A stretch of DNA of 36,545 nt from Rhizophlyctis rosea. Taxonomy: Eukaryota > Chytridiomycota > Chytridiomycetes > Rhizophlyctidales > Rhizophlyctidaceae. Below the pieces are notes generated by a model, which saw nothing but the letters and a program-made list of their open reading frames with translations, did no database searches and was not told where the DNA came from. Position numbers and translations under genes: made by a program. Where the stretch lies: positions 7,997 through 44,541 of the forward strand of contig JADGJC010000319.1 in NCBI GenBank assembly GCA_027596075.1, written 5' to 3'. Below are positions 1 to 10,402 of this stretch, in pieces. Position 1 is the stretch's first letter; each line of letters opens with the position of its first letter.

Positions 1-50
1 GTTGTGTTTTGCCGTTCATCTCACTGATATGATCTCATTACGAACAACAG

Positions 51-1433
51 GGCATAGTCTACATGTCCCAAAACCAACAAATCTGGTCTCCAATCCTCTC
101 AACACTCCTCCTCTTCATCGGTGCTTCTCTCGCTATCATCATCCTCATGTTTGTCTTCACTTTCGTACCCCAAATGACCATTCTCGCTTTCTTCACTTTC
201 TTCCTCGCCCCTTTCATCGCTTTCTTCCTCGTCCTCGCCGAGTCGTACTTTGTCATCTCTGCTTTGAGTAAGATTGGTTGGCTCGAGCCCTTGCAGGATG
301 ATCTCTTTGATGCGGTGAGTGTATTTGGGGAGAAGGACGGGGGGAGGGGGGCGCTGGGAGGCCACGCGAAGCGTGATATTATGGGGCAGGTATGCCGAAG
401 GCATGAGTTGGAGGGGGCCAGTTTATCGCGAACGGATCGCCAGTAGTTTGGCAAGGAAAGAAGCGAGAGCTAAAATGGAGAATGTGGGCGGTGGCGAGCG
501 CAAGCGAACGGATCGCGAGCTTCACGAGCTTCGAGTGCGCGAAGCGCACATTCTTTACTGCGTAAATGCAACACCCAGAGTGAGCTTCAGCAAACAGGGT
601 TGGCCGTTGATGGATGTTCTGATGGATGATGGATTGTGTGGGCTGGCTGGAACCCCAGGGTGCAATCAAGACGCGTCGTGCTATCTTCCCACGCACTCCA
701 ACTCAATTGACTCACACACATCCCCACACAGGTCCTAATCCAAAACGGCCTCGAATCCCTCGTCCAACACGGCCGCGAAGTCGCACCCTCATCCCGCACA
801 AAACCAGTCCTAGACCGTCTCGGGAAAAAAGTCAAGGGAACAGTAAACAAACTCTCTGTCGAAGGATTGTTGCAATACCTCATCACGCTGCCGTTGAATT
901 TCATCCCCGTTGTTGGTAACATTGTGTTTTTGGTTATCAATGGTGAGTTTTTCTTGCTTCATATTTATGCGTGCAGTGAATTGCGGTGCATAGTTGTGGG
1001 AATGCTGATGCTGATCGTGGTTTGCAACCCAACAGGCTCCAAATCCGCTACCGGCCTTCACGCCCGCTACTTCCAACTAAAAGGCTTCACCCTCGAAGAA
1101 GCAAAACGCTTCGTCGACGACCGTCGTGGCGCTTACACTGGGTAAGTCTCTCCCCCCATCTTTTCCCTTCCCATCCCCCTTGAAAATGGCGCCCCCGTAA
1201 GTCCAACTCCCCTCCCCACCAGCTTCGGAGTCACATCCCTAGCCCTAACACTCATCCCCGTCATCAACATCCTCTTCGTCATCTCCAACACCATTTCCGC
1301 GGCGCTCTGGGCCGTGGATTTGGAGAAGCAGCAGCAGGCGCAGCAGGGGCAGGGGCAGAAGAAGGACGTGTTTTTGGCGGCGAATGAGGAGGCTAGGAAG
1401 GAGTGGAGGAAGATTGAGCATGGTGGGCAGTAG
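51..1433 (+). CDS. RRT8/EI24-like multi-pass membrane protein (5' end probably outside window)
   Basis: Exons 51-314, 732-942, 1036-1141 and 1223-1433 join in one frame with GT-AG introns and end at TAG 1431-1433. From the ATG at 63 the product has 259 residues. I start at 51 because bases 41-50 end in a plausible acceptor (CAACAG) and the in-frame codons before the ATG read G-I-V-Y, giving GIVYMSQNQQIW, which resembles the 'KGIxYxxxxPxLW' start of the fungal RRT8 (outer spore wall protein)/EI24-like family. An upstream exon is therefore likely off the window. Hydrophobic segments lie at about residues 9-62 (two or three helices, numbered from Met), around LPLNFIPVVGNIVFLVI, and in the last exon (TSLALTLIPVINILFVIS). 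The tail is Gln/Lys-rich and cytosol-like. The family is known for lipid-droplet, ER or spore-wall association; the function here is inferred only from similarity. Alternative: the ATG at 63 is the true start. Confidence 0.8.
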
Positions 1434-1473
1434 GGGGTGTGTGTGTGTGATTGGGAGAGGGGGTGAGGGGGTG

Positions 1474-2650
1474 GGTGTGGAAGGGTGATGTAAATATTAT
1501 TTGATTGCGGTTCACAAAGTAAAATTGATTTCGGGCAAATTGGAATTTTGATGTTGTGCGTGGAGAGAATCATGAACCCGCCTGTCCCCGCTCAATTCCT
1601 TCTCGTTAGTCTGAGGTCGATCTTTTTCTTTTCGCCATGTGCGAAGGAAAGGTTTCGGATTGCAGGATCCCGACTTTCGCCATCCAGCATTTGCTCGAAA
1701 CAGTCAAAGGGTGTGCATCAAACGATAGGGAACTAGTAAATGCGTACAGTTGGGGTGTCTACAATCGCAAGATCGGCAATATGCCCAATGCCCTGGTCGG
1801 TCAACGAACCAACCTATTTGCGTGAAGGTCCGTTGAACCTGGATGAGAAAAAAAATGGACAAGGGCAATCACTGGCGGAACTAGTCGCATGCAGGGTTCA
1901 GCGAGCATCCCACTCAAATCTTGCCGAAAGTGTACATAGCATTCGTATTCGGAAACCAAGTCGGATTCGCGGACTGCTGCAAGCTCCGTTCCTATCAAAT
2001 TCCACAGATTTGAGACATTTCCATCTTTTCGAAGTCAAGTGTGGCATCAAACTGTGGAGCGTGCTTGTGTGGTGAGATGTGGAAGGGCTGTGTGTGTGAC
2101 TTTGATGTGAATATCGATTTTGATTGCAGTGTGGAAAATGACAGTTTGATTTTGCATATGGGAATTTGATATTATGTGGGAGGATCGTGACACGGGCTAA
2201 CCCATCTTATCGCCTCCTTCGGAGTCTGGACATGATTTCTTTTTCTGTTTCACATGTTCAAATCAAACATCTCCAATTGCAGGAGGCTGACTTCACCAAG
2301 AAGCATTGTGAGTGAAGCAAGGCGATGGCGCGCATTTGACGACACATGACCGTCACAATCGCAAGGTTTGGTGATACCCAACTCCCAGCGACACAATTCT
2401 CTTTTTGCGCTTTTCCAAGAGAACATACTCGGACAAACCCCTAAGGGCAAGACAAAAAAAAAACAAGGGAATTTTTGTGAAACGTGCACGTTAGCGAGCA
2501 TTCCCAAACATACTTGCCGAAACACTACAACTCACGTTTCGCGTACCCAGACAGAGTGCACGGCTGCTCCCAACCAGCTCCTTTCATTACTCCGCGATAC
2601 TTTTCATCTCGTTCTCTTTTTTCCGAAAACGAGTGTCGTCCAAGAGGTTG
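1474..2650 (+). repeat. Ancient tandem direct duplication of a gene 3' flank (two degenerate copies)
   Basis: Copy A runs from about 1474 to 2070 and copy B from about 2071 to 2650. Colinear similar blocks include GTGGAAGGG followed by ATTTGATTGC, then a GGAATTTGAT/ATTTTGATGTT block and a GTGGAGAGAATC/GTGGGAGGATCG block. Further on come ATTGCAGGA followed by a GACTT-like block (about 1661 and 2275), ACAATCGCAAG (about 1760 and 2354), GGACAAGGGCAA against AACAAGGGAA, and GCGAGCAT followed by TTGCCGAAA (about 1899 and 2494). Identity looks like roughly 60%, so the duplication is old. Order and spacing are kept, which argues against chance. Confidence 0.6.
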
Positions 2651-4898
2651 GTATGCTCAATCATTTTCGAGAGGTGTCGTTCCTGCCCAATTTTCGGAAG
2701 GACCATTTTGGATACACACCATGGGTAACATTGGCTGACCATCGGACTCGCCCGACTAAAGTTCGCTGCGGGCAACAGAAGGAGTCATGCCCCTCAAACG
2801 GATGGAGATACGCAAAAAAAGGTATGCACCCTTGGCAGGGAGGAAGACTGGAAATATCCAATTGTTGATGTTGATAATTCAAGTGGTAGCACGTACTACA
2901 GACGTGTGCTCAAAAACATAATACGTATCTGGTGCCCTCGTGCTCATCAGGTTTCAAGTGGCCTTCCCATCTAACCTCAATCCGCGCTCAAGGCACGTTG
3001 TGAAGCTTTAGAAGGGATTGCCAGGCGTCAAGCGGATTGAATGTCATGTACTCTGGTCTTTCAATACCCTCAAGAACTAATTTCCGCTTGGAGACATTGC
3101 TACACGGTCTCCCAAACATGATAAGCTCAGCTTGTGCTCACTGTGCTCTCTCCTTTTGCGGCTCCTACTCCCCGAAACGTGAACTTACATAGCATCCTCC
3201 TCATGAGTGAAATGCAATTTCCTTGATACAGGAGCCAATATACTTCAGCTTGTTCGTCGTACCTATCAAATCTACCGATATGGAACCATCATTTCCCTTC
3301 CCATCGATCCGCCTCATATTTACGTGTTTCCACCCCAATCCAAGTTCTCACTTATGCGTGACATTTAACGTCGACCGCATCCCCTTCGTCCCCCCAGTGC
3401 CAATGACGGTCGTGCTGGGAGTACAGGAATGCATCCGTGACGGCGAAAATGGAGAGAATACCGAGGATAGGAAGGGAAAGGAGGGCAATTGACGCATGGT
3501 GTACGGTAAGGGTGTGAAAGGATTGTTGAGGAAATATGATCAAGAGCTGGATGTGAGTGTAGATACAGATATGATTGGAAAGTAGTGTGGTATTGAGCCG
3601 AAACAATAAGGGTGTCGACTCCGATGGCCGTTCGGTGGAAGCTAATATCTCCTCTTACAGAGCTCCCTCTTTTTTTCTCACCTATTTATCCCAAGACGGA
3701 CAGTGATATTCGGTAGGATATAACCGATTGCGGAGGAAACACATAACTTCATGCATCAACACCCATTGCTCAAGTAACATGGGCAACACACATGTCTTCG
3801 ATTGATATCGGACACTGGGCAGAATAAATTGCTGTGCCGGTCCCCTCTGGGCTGCAACACAGTCCTCTTTTTTTGGAAGTACATTATTATTGCCCGCCGC
3901 TTCTGATGCTTTCGACGGATGCATTTCGTATGACCATTCTTGCTTAAGTAGTAATCAACGCAACATCCACCACGCGAATGAAGGTGTTCCTCTCAAGACT
4001 CCAAGAAGATTCATCATTCGAACACATGATATGCTTCTTCTCCTTTTTTTTGCGCACCGGCAATTCACATCCGGCTCAAAAAAGAAAATAACCCACGACC
4101 AACACATCGGTGGTTCAGAACGCTGTTCCTGGGAACAACCTCTGCCGCAGGAAGCTCCAGATACTCAAAGCCTTGACTTTGGTATGCCCCATACAGGCCC
4201 CCATTCCGAAACACCATGATAACACTTGCCGAAACCCGCTGCGGAGGCAAGGTCGGGGAGGACGGTGGCTTTCCAAATGAGATAGAGACAAAAACAAAAA
4301 GAATGGACGCGACATTCGGTACAAACGATTAATATGCATTCTCTAACGAATACTTGACTACTGGCGTGCGTACACGGAACATTATAAACGGTCTCACATC
4401 ATCTACACGTTGCGTACAATACGGACCCCCCGCGGTGAATCCAGCCCACCATTTCCTCTCCTGGTAAGTCCAGTGAGTGGCAAGTCCCCTTGTCAAACCG
4501 TGTTACACCACCACTCAGATTTCAACCGGAAGGACTGGCTTCAAATACCAACAGATGAGTTCCAATATTCTTCCATTGCGGACTCTGTTCCTTTTTGCGC
4601 AGCAGCCATGACACCCGACATGAAGTACTCAATGGCAATCGTCAGACTCCTCTTGAAGACTCTTACTGACATAGTGCCTTAAGGAGGATTCAAAGTCGCT
4701 CGGTTTCGTGCTTGGACTGGCTTTCCGATAGGGCTCGGGATATGGTCGAGGATTCCTTTTTGTATCTGATCTTTTGTGGTCACATCTTCGTTCCCGAGTT
4801 TCCTGAACACATTCCATGTGTCAGCCGACAATTTGCTGCGAAACGGCACAGTCACCTGCGCATTGCGATTCACACATCTCCACCTCACACTTTTCGTC

Positions 4899-4993
4899 TT
4901 CTGGCGGCGAATGAGGACTCGGTGACGAGGAAGGAGTGGACCCAGCATCGCGGACGTGCGACGACGTTGCTGTGCAGCGGTTTGAGGACCTGA
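4899..4993 (+). pseudogene. Relic of the RRT8-like C-terminal exon
   Basis: Bases 4902-4917 match 1375-1390 of the RRT8-like gene exactly (16 nt) and 4928-4940 match 1395-1407 exactly (13 nt). The spacer between the blocks is 10 nt here and 4 nt in the gene, so the difference is a multiple of three and the frame is kept: LLAANEDSVTRKEW against FLAANEEARKEW. Upstream the similarity fades, although a shared GTCACATC near 4779 (1230 in the gene) sits at almost the expected distance. After the match the frame continues to a stop at 4991-4993. Nothing resembling the earlier exons is found, so this is most likely a decayed fragment rather than a functional paralogue. Confidence 0.5.
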
Positions 4994-6179
4994 TGTGCAT
5001 GAAAATACACATAGAGTGACAGTGATAGTATCAACAGGATGGTTTCACGTGTTGGCATGAACATGTAGCATGTGAAATTTTGAACATCGCTGAATTCTCG
5101 CCAATAACCTCCTTGGTTGCAACTTTCCTTTTTTTGAAAGTGCAAATGACAATACATATCAAAGCTTTGCATGCATTTACCTTTGACTTGGCGGAGATGT
5201 ATTGGATTCAAAAAGAACAAAACAAAATCGGGATGGAAATGTGGCTCTTACCATTCAATGGGTAGCTTCTTCATTCAAGGTTGGTAGGGTGGAAGTGATT
5301 TTTTAGCATCGGGGTCTTATTGTGGCTTGATACAACCTGCTTATTACCACCAGAAAAAGAATCAATTTGTAATCCACAGTCGTCATACATGACCCTGAAT
5401 ACGTTGTCCAACTGATATCTCTTCATCCATGACCCATTAGAATGCACATGTCGACCTTTGCTATTCATTAAGGGTTTTCAAGCGATGAATCGGACGCAAA
5501 ATCCGTTTCCGACAGTATTTCTCCCTATTTGCTTGGTGTTTCCCTTGCAAGGAGGTATACTACACCAACGCTGAAGTAAGAACCTCCTGACCATCAAAAC
5601 AAACGTCTCAGCCAGATTCTCCCGTCTTCCAACAATTGAACGACTGTACGTCAACTGGCCAAACGAACATACTTCAAGCCCACCAGCTGCTCAACAAAAC
5701 AAAACAGGACACGAAAAAAGTCCCAACACCCGCCTAAGCAAACGGCGCTCTTGCAGAACGCGATGCGTTCGGTCCGCGCAGAACGATATAGGTTTCAACG
5801 ATGCGAGAAGTCCGAAAAATCCAACTCCTCACCCAAACCAAGTCATTATTCCTACTCCAAAAGCACACCACTCGAAATTTGCAAAGCAAGAACAGAACGC
5901 CTCTGTTGAAACATGAAGAACAGCAAAGAAAAGAACAAAGGCATAACCGAAATATACATGGATTCTCGCACCTATTGAACCACGAGCTACGAGAAAGGAA
6001 ATGATCTGAAAGAATAAACGGAACATAGCAAAAGCCAGAATCTACAGGAACAAGATAAAAAAAAAAAAAGGTGAAACACCAAAGAAAGCATAGAACATAA
6101 AACCGAAATGCTAAGAACTACAAATTGCCCACCCTTCGCACGCCTCCCACACGCCTCCCAAAGCCCCATCATCCACCCC

Positions 6180-9100
6180 TTACAGATCCTGCTTGCCCTG
6201 ATTGAAGAACTTCCTCAACAACCCCCCAACCCCCTCCACCAACTCCTTCTTCGTCTGATCCCTAGCCTCCTTAACCTTCGCATCATACCGATCCATCACC
6301 GACCCAATGAGAGTTTCAACCGCCGCGCCAACCTCCGGTGGCCATTCCAAACCATTCTCATCACCCGCCTCCTTCCCGCCGGTACTACTACTCCCATCAT
6401 TAGTGCCCGCACCAGCAGGAGTCAAACCCGACTCTCCACCGCCGCCGCTGTTACCGCCGCCACCGCTTCCACTCGACCCTCCACCTGGCGTGTCCGACGT
6501 CTCATCCTTATCATTATCCATCTCCGCAGTCGGCACCGGCAAATCCTTCCCCTTACCCTTCCCACCACCGGTCGTTGGCGAAACCATCACTTCCCCCTTC
6601 CCACCATCCGCAGCCGCCGCCCCACCCTCCTCACCCTCACCCTCCCCTTCCTTCTCCTTCCCCTCCTTATCCTTCTGCATCTCCTTTTCAAACCCCTCCA
6701 AATCTTCCAAATTCAAAGACGTAACACCGGCAGCGACCGGACGCGGATCAGGGTATTCGAACCAGTAGTGCCCAACAACATCCGCAATGGCCTGGGTAAC
6801 AACGATCTCACCATCATTAATCTCCTTCACAACCCTATCCAAAGTCTCCCTCAACTGATCATCTTGGGCATAGCTTGGACAGATAACATCAATGACGGGC
6901 TCCACCTGAGACACGATGGCCGACCGCAGTGCATCACCGTCAAAGGGCGCACCCGCGCTGACGATCATTTTGACGATAGACGGGTGCTTGCCATGAACTG
7001 CCCAATGGAGGAGTGTTTGCGCCCCTCCCATTCCCCTAATGGTCCGTTGGTCCCTCCAGCTACCGGGAAGGCAGACACGGTCCAAAAACACGGTGATGTC
7101 AAGCGGAATTGGTCGGATGATCCTCGTCACCCCACCCACCACCTCCTTCCTCGCACCCATATTCAAGAAACACCGCACGAGCCGATCGTAACCCAAAAAC
7201 GCAGCAGCTGCCAACACCGGCTTTCCGGCCGCCTCCTGCACCGCCTTCAGGAGTCTCCAAGGTACCTTGTTCCCACTCAGTGCCGATACCGCCAGCCCCA
7301 ATGCCCATCGTACGCCCCCAGGCTGTTCCAACTTCTCAGCAATAACGTCCTTAGAATAGAGCGTGTCCCGTTGAAAGTGACGAAGTCGGGGTTCGAATTT
7401 AGCTAGGATTGGAATGCACACAAGGGGAACGCGGGACCAGATGGAGCGTGAAAGTGGGTACCGTTCCCTATGGATATCGCAAAACTCGGTCAAGGAGCCA
7501 GGGAAAATCTCGAAGGACTCGTCGTGGAAGGAGAGAATCAGATCTGAGGCCACTTCGAGGAAGGGAGGTGAGTCGTCCGACGCAATGACGAAGACGGACA
7601 TGGGATTACTGTCCATGTAATCGATCAGCCACGTCATTTCTCCACGGTCCAACCGCGCAGTAATTTCGTAGAGAACCATCAAATCAGCGCCCCGGTTCTT
7701 CATCAACGACGTCACGGTAACCACCTTCTTTCGCTGCGAACCTTTGAGGGTGTCCATCCGAAGTTTCAACAATTTGCCGCCCACGCCGAATACCTTCAAA
7801 GCTTCCACGACCTCCTGCTCGTTCACCCCCGATCCCACTTCTTTACACACATATTCGGAAACCATCACACTCCTAAAATCATCCTCCAACTGCCCATCAA
7901 TCATCAAAGCCTTCACACTCGCGTCCCCATCCCCACTCGTAAACTCCCCTTCCACAAGTCCCTTCAACAAACACTTCTGAACCAACTCGTCCCCAACGCA
8001 AATCCCATAGCGATGTCCTCGCTGAAGTGGCAATGAGCAGGGTAGGGGTCCGGCATTCCCCACCTTCAATGTGAATCGCGACTTCACAAGATTCGAGCGC
8101 GCGGGGTTCGGTGAGGACTTGCAGGCCACGAGGACGTCGAGGGAGATTGCTTCAGCCATGTATTGGTCGTGAATGGACCCCAGGCCATGGGCATAGACGG
8201 CTTTCCAACGCTCCAAGTTCCATTCACGAAGTTTGATCAACTCGGCGGTTGTGATGGTGAGGAATTTTAGGAGCGGCTCGTAGATTTGAGATTTTGTGTG
8301 TTTGAGGACGACGCTCGCAATGGTTGCTTGGAACTCATCAAAGCCAACCTCCGTATCTGAGTTGAATCCGGTCACCGCAAATCGCCGAAGTAGCTCCCGG
8401 GTTGTAGTCGCGGCAGCAATGAGGGCGGGCTCGGGAACAGTCTTACTCACACGCTCCAAATCCCCTCCCAACCCCTCCAACATCAAACAGTACCCTTCTC
8501 CAGAAATGACCAACATGCTCACTCTCCGCACCAATGTCACCGTACATGAGACCGCATCGACCTGATTGGATTTCAAACCGCGCACGAAGAGCGTGACGGG
8601 GAGGGTGAGGGTGGAGGTTTCAATACGCTGGTGAAGTTTAAGGTGGTGAAGGCGTTTGAGGAGCGGATCAGTCGGGACGAGACCGCAGATGGCATTGATG
8701 ATGTCAAAGATATATGCACTGAACTCGGGTTCATCGGGTTCCACCGCAAAAATCTTCCTCAGCGCTTCCATCGCAGCGGTCTTGATATCGTCAATCGTAT
8801 CATCGGAGAATGTGGATAGTGCTTGGAGCAGTTTTGGCAAGATAGTCAGAAGCTCGGCCGGGTATCGACTTGCCAAGGCGTTAACAATTTCCCAACCTTG
8901 AATCTGTGCAGCGACGCACGGATCCATGAGCGAGGGGATGATGCTGGTGATGATGTTGCTGGCCGCGTATGGAGTGATGAATTCAAGGTAAAGCGATTTG
9001 GCTGGTCTAGCTGCTTTCCAGACCATCTTGTATACGTCGCTCGTCAAGCGGAGGAGAACCGGAAAGTATTGGTGAAGGTAGGGCTCAATATCCGCGCCAA

Positions 9101-9224
9101 AATCAGCCGTGAGCCTTTCGAACAACAATGCCGCACCCTCCCGTGTCCCATGCACATCAGATGTCGCTGCTTCCCTCCACTTGCGGCCAAGTTCGCCCCT
9201 CCGGGATGCCTCTTCCAAGCCCAT
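6180..9224 (-). CDS. EF3-derived protein with dead ABC domain, ankyrin-like region and low-complexity tail
   Basis: This is an uninterrupted 1014-codon frame. Residues about 20-285 follow the HEAT region of fungal elongation factor 3 (REGAALLFERL, IEPYL, a paired W in IQGWEIVNALA, LPKLLQAL). Residues ~290-365 match its four-helix bundle, and ~380-585 its first ABC cassette in order. The cassette lacks the catalytic residues. RYGIC (405-409) is kept, but the Walker A that follows reads VGDELVQK instead of GPNGxGKS. The LSGG signature is LKGS (493-496). Walker B reads LMVLYE (Tyr519 for Asp). The switch His is Asp550 in SDDS. WLIDYM and FPGSLTEF still align. The second ABC cassette and chromodomain are absent. 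Residues ~655-765 contain ankyrin-like helices (TLLHWAVHGKHPSIVKMIVSAGA). Residues 835-955 are Glu/Lys then Gly/Ser rich, and a helical tail follows. ATP-driven EF3 activity on ribosomes is unlikely; a binding or scaffold role is inferred. The N-terminus is ~40-50 residues shorter than EF3. No introns. Confidence 0.85.
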   Translation of the reverse strand: MGLEEASRRGELGRKWREAATSDVHGTREGAALLFERLTADFGADIEPYLHQYFPVLLRLTSDVYKMVWKAARPAKSLYLEFITPYAASNIITSIIPSLMDPCVAAQIQGWEIVNALASRYPAELLTILPKLLQALSTFSDDTIDDIKTAAMEALRKIFAVEPDEPEFSAYIFDIINAICGLVPTDPLLKRLHHLKLHQRIETSTLTLPVTLFVRGLKSNQVDAVSCTVTLVRRVSMLVISGEGYCLMLEGLGGDLERVSKTVPEPALIAAATTTRELLRRFAVTGFNSDTEVGFDEFQATIASVVLKHTKSQIYEPLLKFLTITTAELIKLREWNLERWKAVYAHGLGSIHDQYMAEAISLDVLVACKSSPNPARSNLVKSRFTLKVGNAGPLPCSLPLQRGHRYGICVGDELVQKCLLKGLVEGEFTSGDGDASVKALMIDGQLEDDFRSVMVSEYVCKEVGSGVNEQEVVEALKVFGVGGKLLKLRMDTLKGSQRKKVVTVTSLMKNRGADLMVLYEITARLDRGEMTWLIDYMDSNPMSVFVIASDDSPPFLEVASDLILSFHDESFEIFPGSLTEFCDIHRERYPLSRSIWSRVPLVCIPILAKFEPRLRHFQRDTLYSKDVIAEKLEQPGGVRWALGLAVSALSGNKVPWRLLKAVQEAAGKPVLAAAAFLGYDRLVRCFLNMGARKEVVGGVTRIIRPIPLDITVFLDRVCLPGSWRDQRTIRGMGGAQTLLHWAVHGKHPSIVKMIVSAGAPFDGDALRSAIVSQVEPVIDVICPSYAQDDQLRETLDRVVKEINDGEIVVTQAIADVVGHYWFEYPDPRPVAAGVTSLNLEDLEGFEKEMQKDKEGKEKEGEGEGEEGGAAAADGGKGEVMVSPTTGGGKGKGKDLPVPTAEMDNDKDETSDTPGGGSSGSGGGGNSGGGGESGLTPAGAGTNDGSSSTGGKEAGDENGLEWPPEVGAAVETLIGSVMDRYDAKVKEARDQTKKELVEGVGGLLRKFFNQGKQDL

Positions 9225-9433
9225 CTTTTTGCAGGCTCGGCAGCCAATTCCGCCCCCTCCTTCCGCGTCCCGGTAGTCCCATTATGAGTGAAAGCTGAAA
9301 TCAAACGCAATCTTAAGTTTTCGACCTGGTCCGTCTGAAGATAACATATATAAGCAACAGCTTAGAGAACGTCGGCAACCAACCCCAGGAAATGGTGTAC
9401 ATCAATCCAGCGCGAGAACAAAAGGCTGGTACG

Positions 9434-9663
9434 CTACCTGAGACTTGGTATGAACCATCTTCGAAAGCGATGAGTGTCCTTCTTGGTCTGCTCGACGGTC
9501 TTCCTGGTGGCCTCGTGGGTAGTCAAGGGGCAACGGATAGCGCGGGTCTCCTTGACGCGAATGTCCAAAAGGGTGTAGGCTTCTCCTTCATAGAAGGGTG
9601 CGGAGCTGATCGCGTTCAGTCGAGGAGATGACGCTGCTGACGCGGGCGATGTTCTTGCGGACA
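9434..9663 (-). pseudogene. Frameshifted exon of ribosomal protein uL29 (RPL35)
   Basis: Reading down the minus strand from a splice-acceptor-like TTATAG, the frame gives VRKNIARVSSVIS and then TERDQLRTLL, the conserved middle of eukaryotic uL29/RPL35. It then hits TGA. Shifting by one base near 9596-9598 (one extra C in a CCC run on the coding strand) continues with YEGEAYTLLDIRVKETRAIR and then LTTHEATRKTVEQTKKDTH, the C-terminal half of the same protein, ending at TAG 9434-9436. The last ~10 residues differ from the usual basic end. No exon for the N-terminal half (the coiled LKTELASLR part) is visible upstream to 10300. It is therefore a 5'-truncated, frameshifted copy, unless the shift is a sequencing error and the first exon is far away. 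Confidence 0.75.
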
Positions 9664-10402
9664 CTATAATTCAGGAAAACAGGCGAAGAGCTGAGTATTT
9701 GCTGTGGGAAACTGATGGGCAGAAATAGATGGCACTTGCAGATCGCCTACCGGCAGACTAGAAGATAGCAGGAGGCCGATACCAGCTCCTATTGATGGAA
9801 TACTAAGCCGTGTGCTGTTAGGATAGATATTGCTCAATGTGAAGTCGGTATAAGTCGCCGAATATTGCTAGTTGAGAGATTAAAAGGGTGTAAGAGGGAC
9901 AGGGGAGTATGACTGCCAGGCTCACCAGCCCACCGACCTCGCGTTACGCGCGGGTGCATCCGCGCCCCCCCCCCACCACAACGAGCGGGTATGTTGAGGG
10001 TTCACAGGCATTGAGTATGGACAGGTAGTCTGGTCAGCGGGTGACTCAAAAGTGGCTGGACACTCTGGACCCGCGTGCATAGTGTGCATATTGTATATGG
10101 TGAGTGGGCTACCATAAATGAAACTGCTATGCATAGTAGGTTCTGTAAGTAGGTCACTGCGTTGTAATAGAGACATACTAGGTGGGTGAAACACTCTTTC
10201 TGCTGAAGTTGAACAAGACTTGGCTGTGGGTAGGCCTGCTAGGCCTGGTTGGGAATCGAACTCGTGCTTCCATTTTCTCCACATCAAATCAGACATCAAA
10301 TCAATGGCCCGAAGTGCTAAGACACGCTAAAAGTTTCCAATAGCCAAATGTAGCGCATCCGCGTTCGAAATGATGTCAACGATTCACAGTGACGCAACAG
10401 AA

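Larger units (their letters stand above)
1434..6179. other. Gene-poor interval with decayed duplicated sequence
   Basis: No open frame in this 4.7 kb has a recognisable product or a credible exon structure. The first 1.2 kb is two ancient tandem copies of the 3' flank of the RRT8-like gene. A relic of that gene's last exon sits at 4899-4993, and a weaker one may lie on the minus strand near 3420-3511. A 12-13 base A run lies near 6058-6070. The last ~70 bases are the 3' flank of the minus-strand EF3-derived gene. The rest looks like decayed sequence of about 50% GC with no repeat structure that I can see. Confidence 0.6.

Noticed and set aside
3767..3780. CCCATTGCTCAAGT shared with a site near 29763
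   Set aside because: A single 14-base match between distant sites with no surrounding similarity is expected by chance at this window size.
6108..7406. A 432-codon open frame on the plus strand
   Set aside because: It is antisense to the EF3-derived gene, is rich in Pro, Arg, Leu and His as expected from reading a codon-biased gene backwards, and has no motif.
10240..10330. Minus-strand tRNA-like boxes (TAGCACTTCGGG and GTTCGATTCC)
   Set aside because: Neither an acceptor stem nor a T stem can be formed around them, so this is a chance match to Pol III box sequences.
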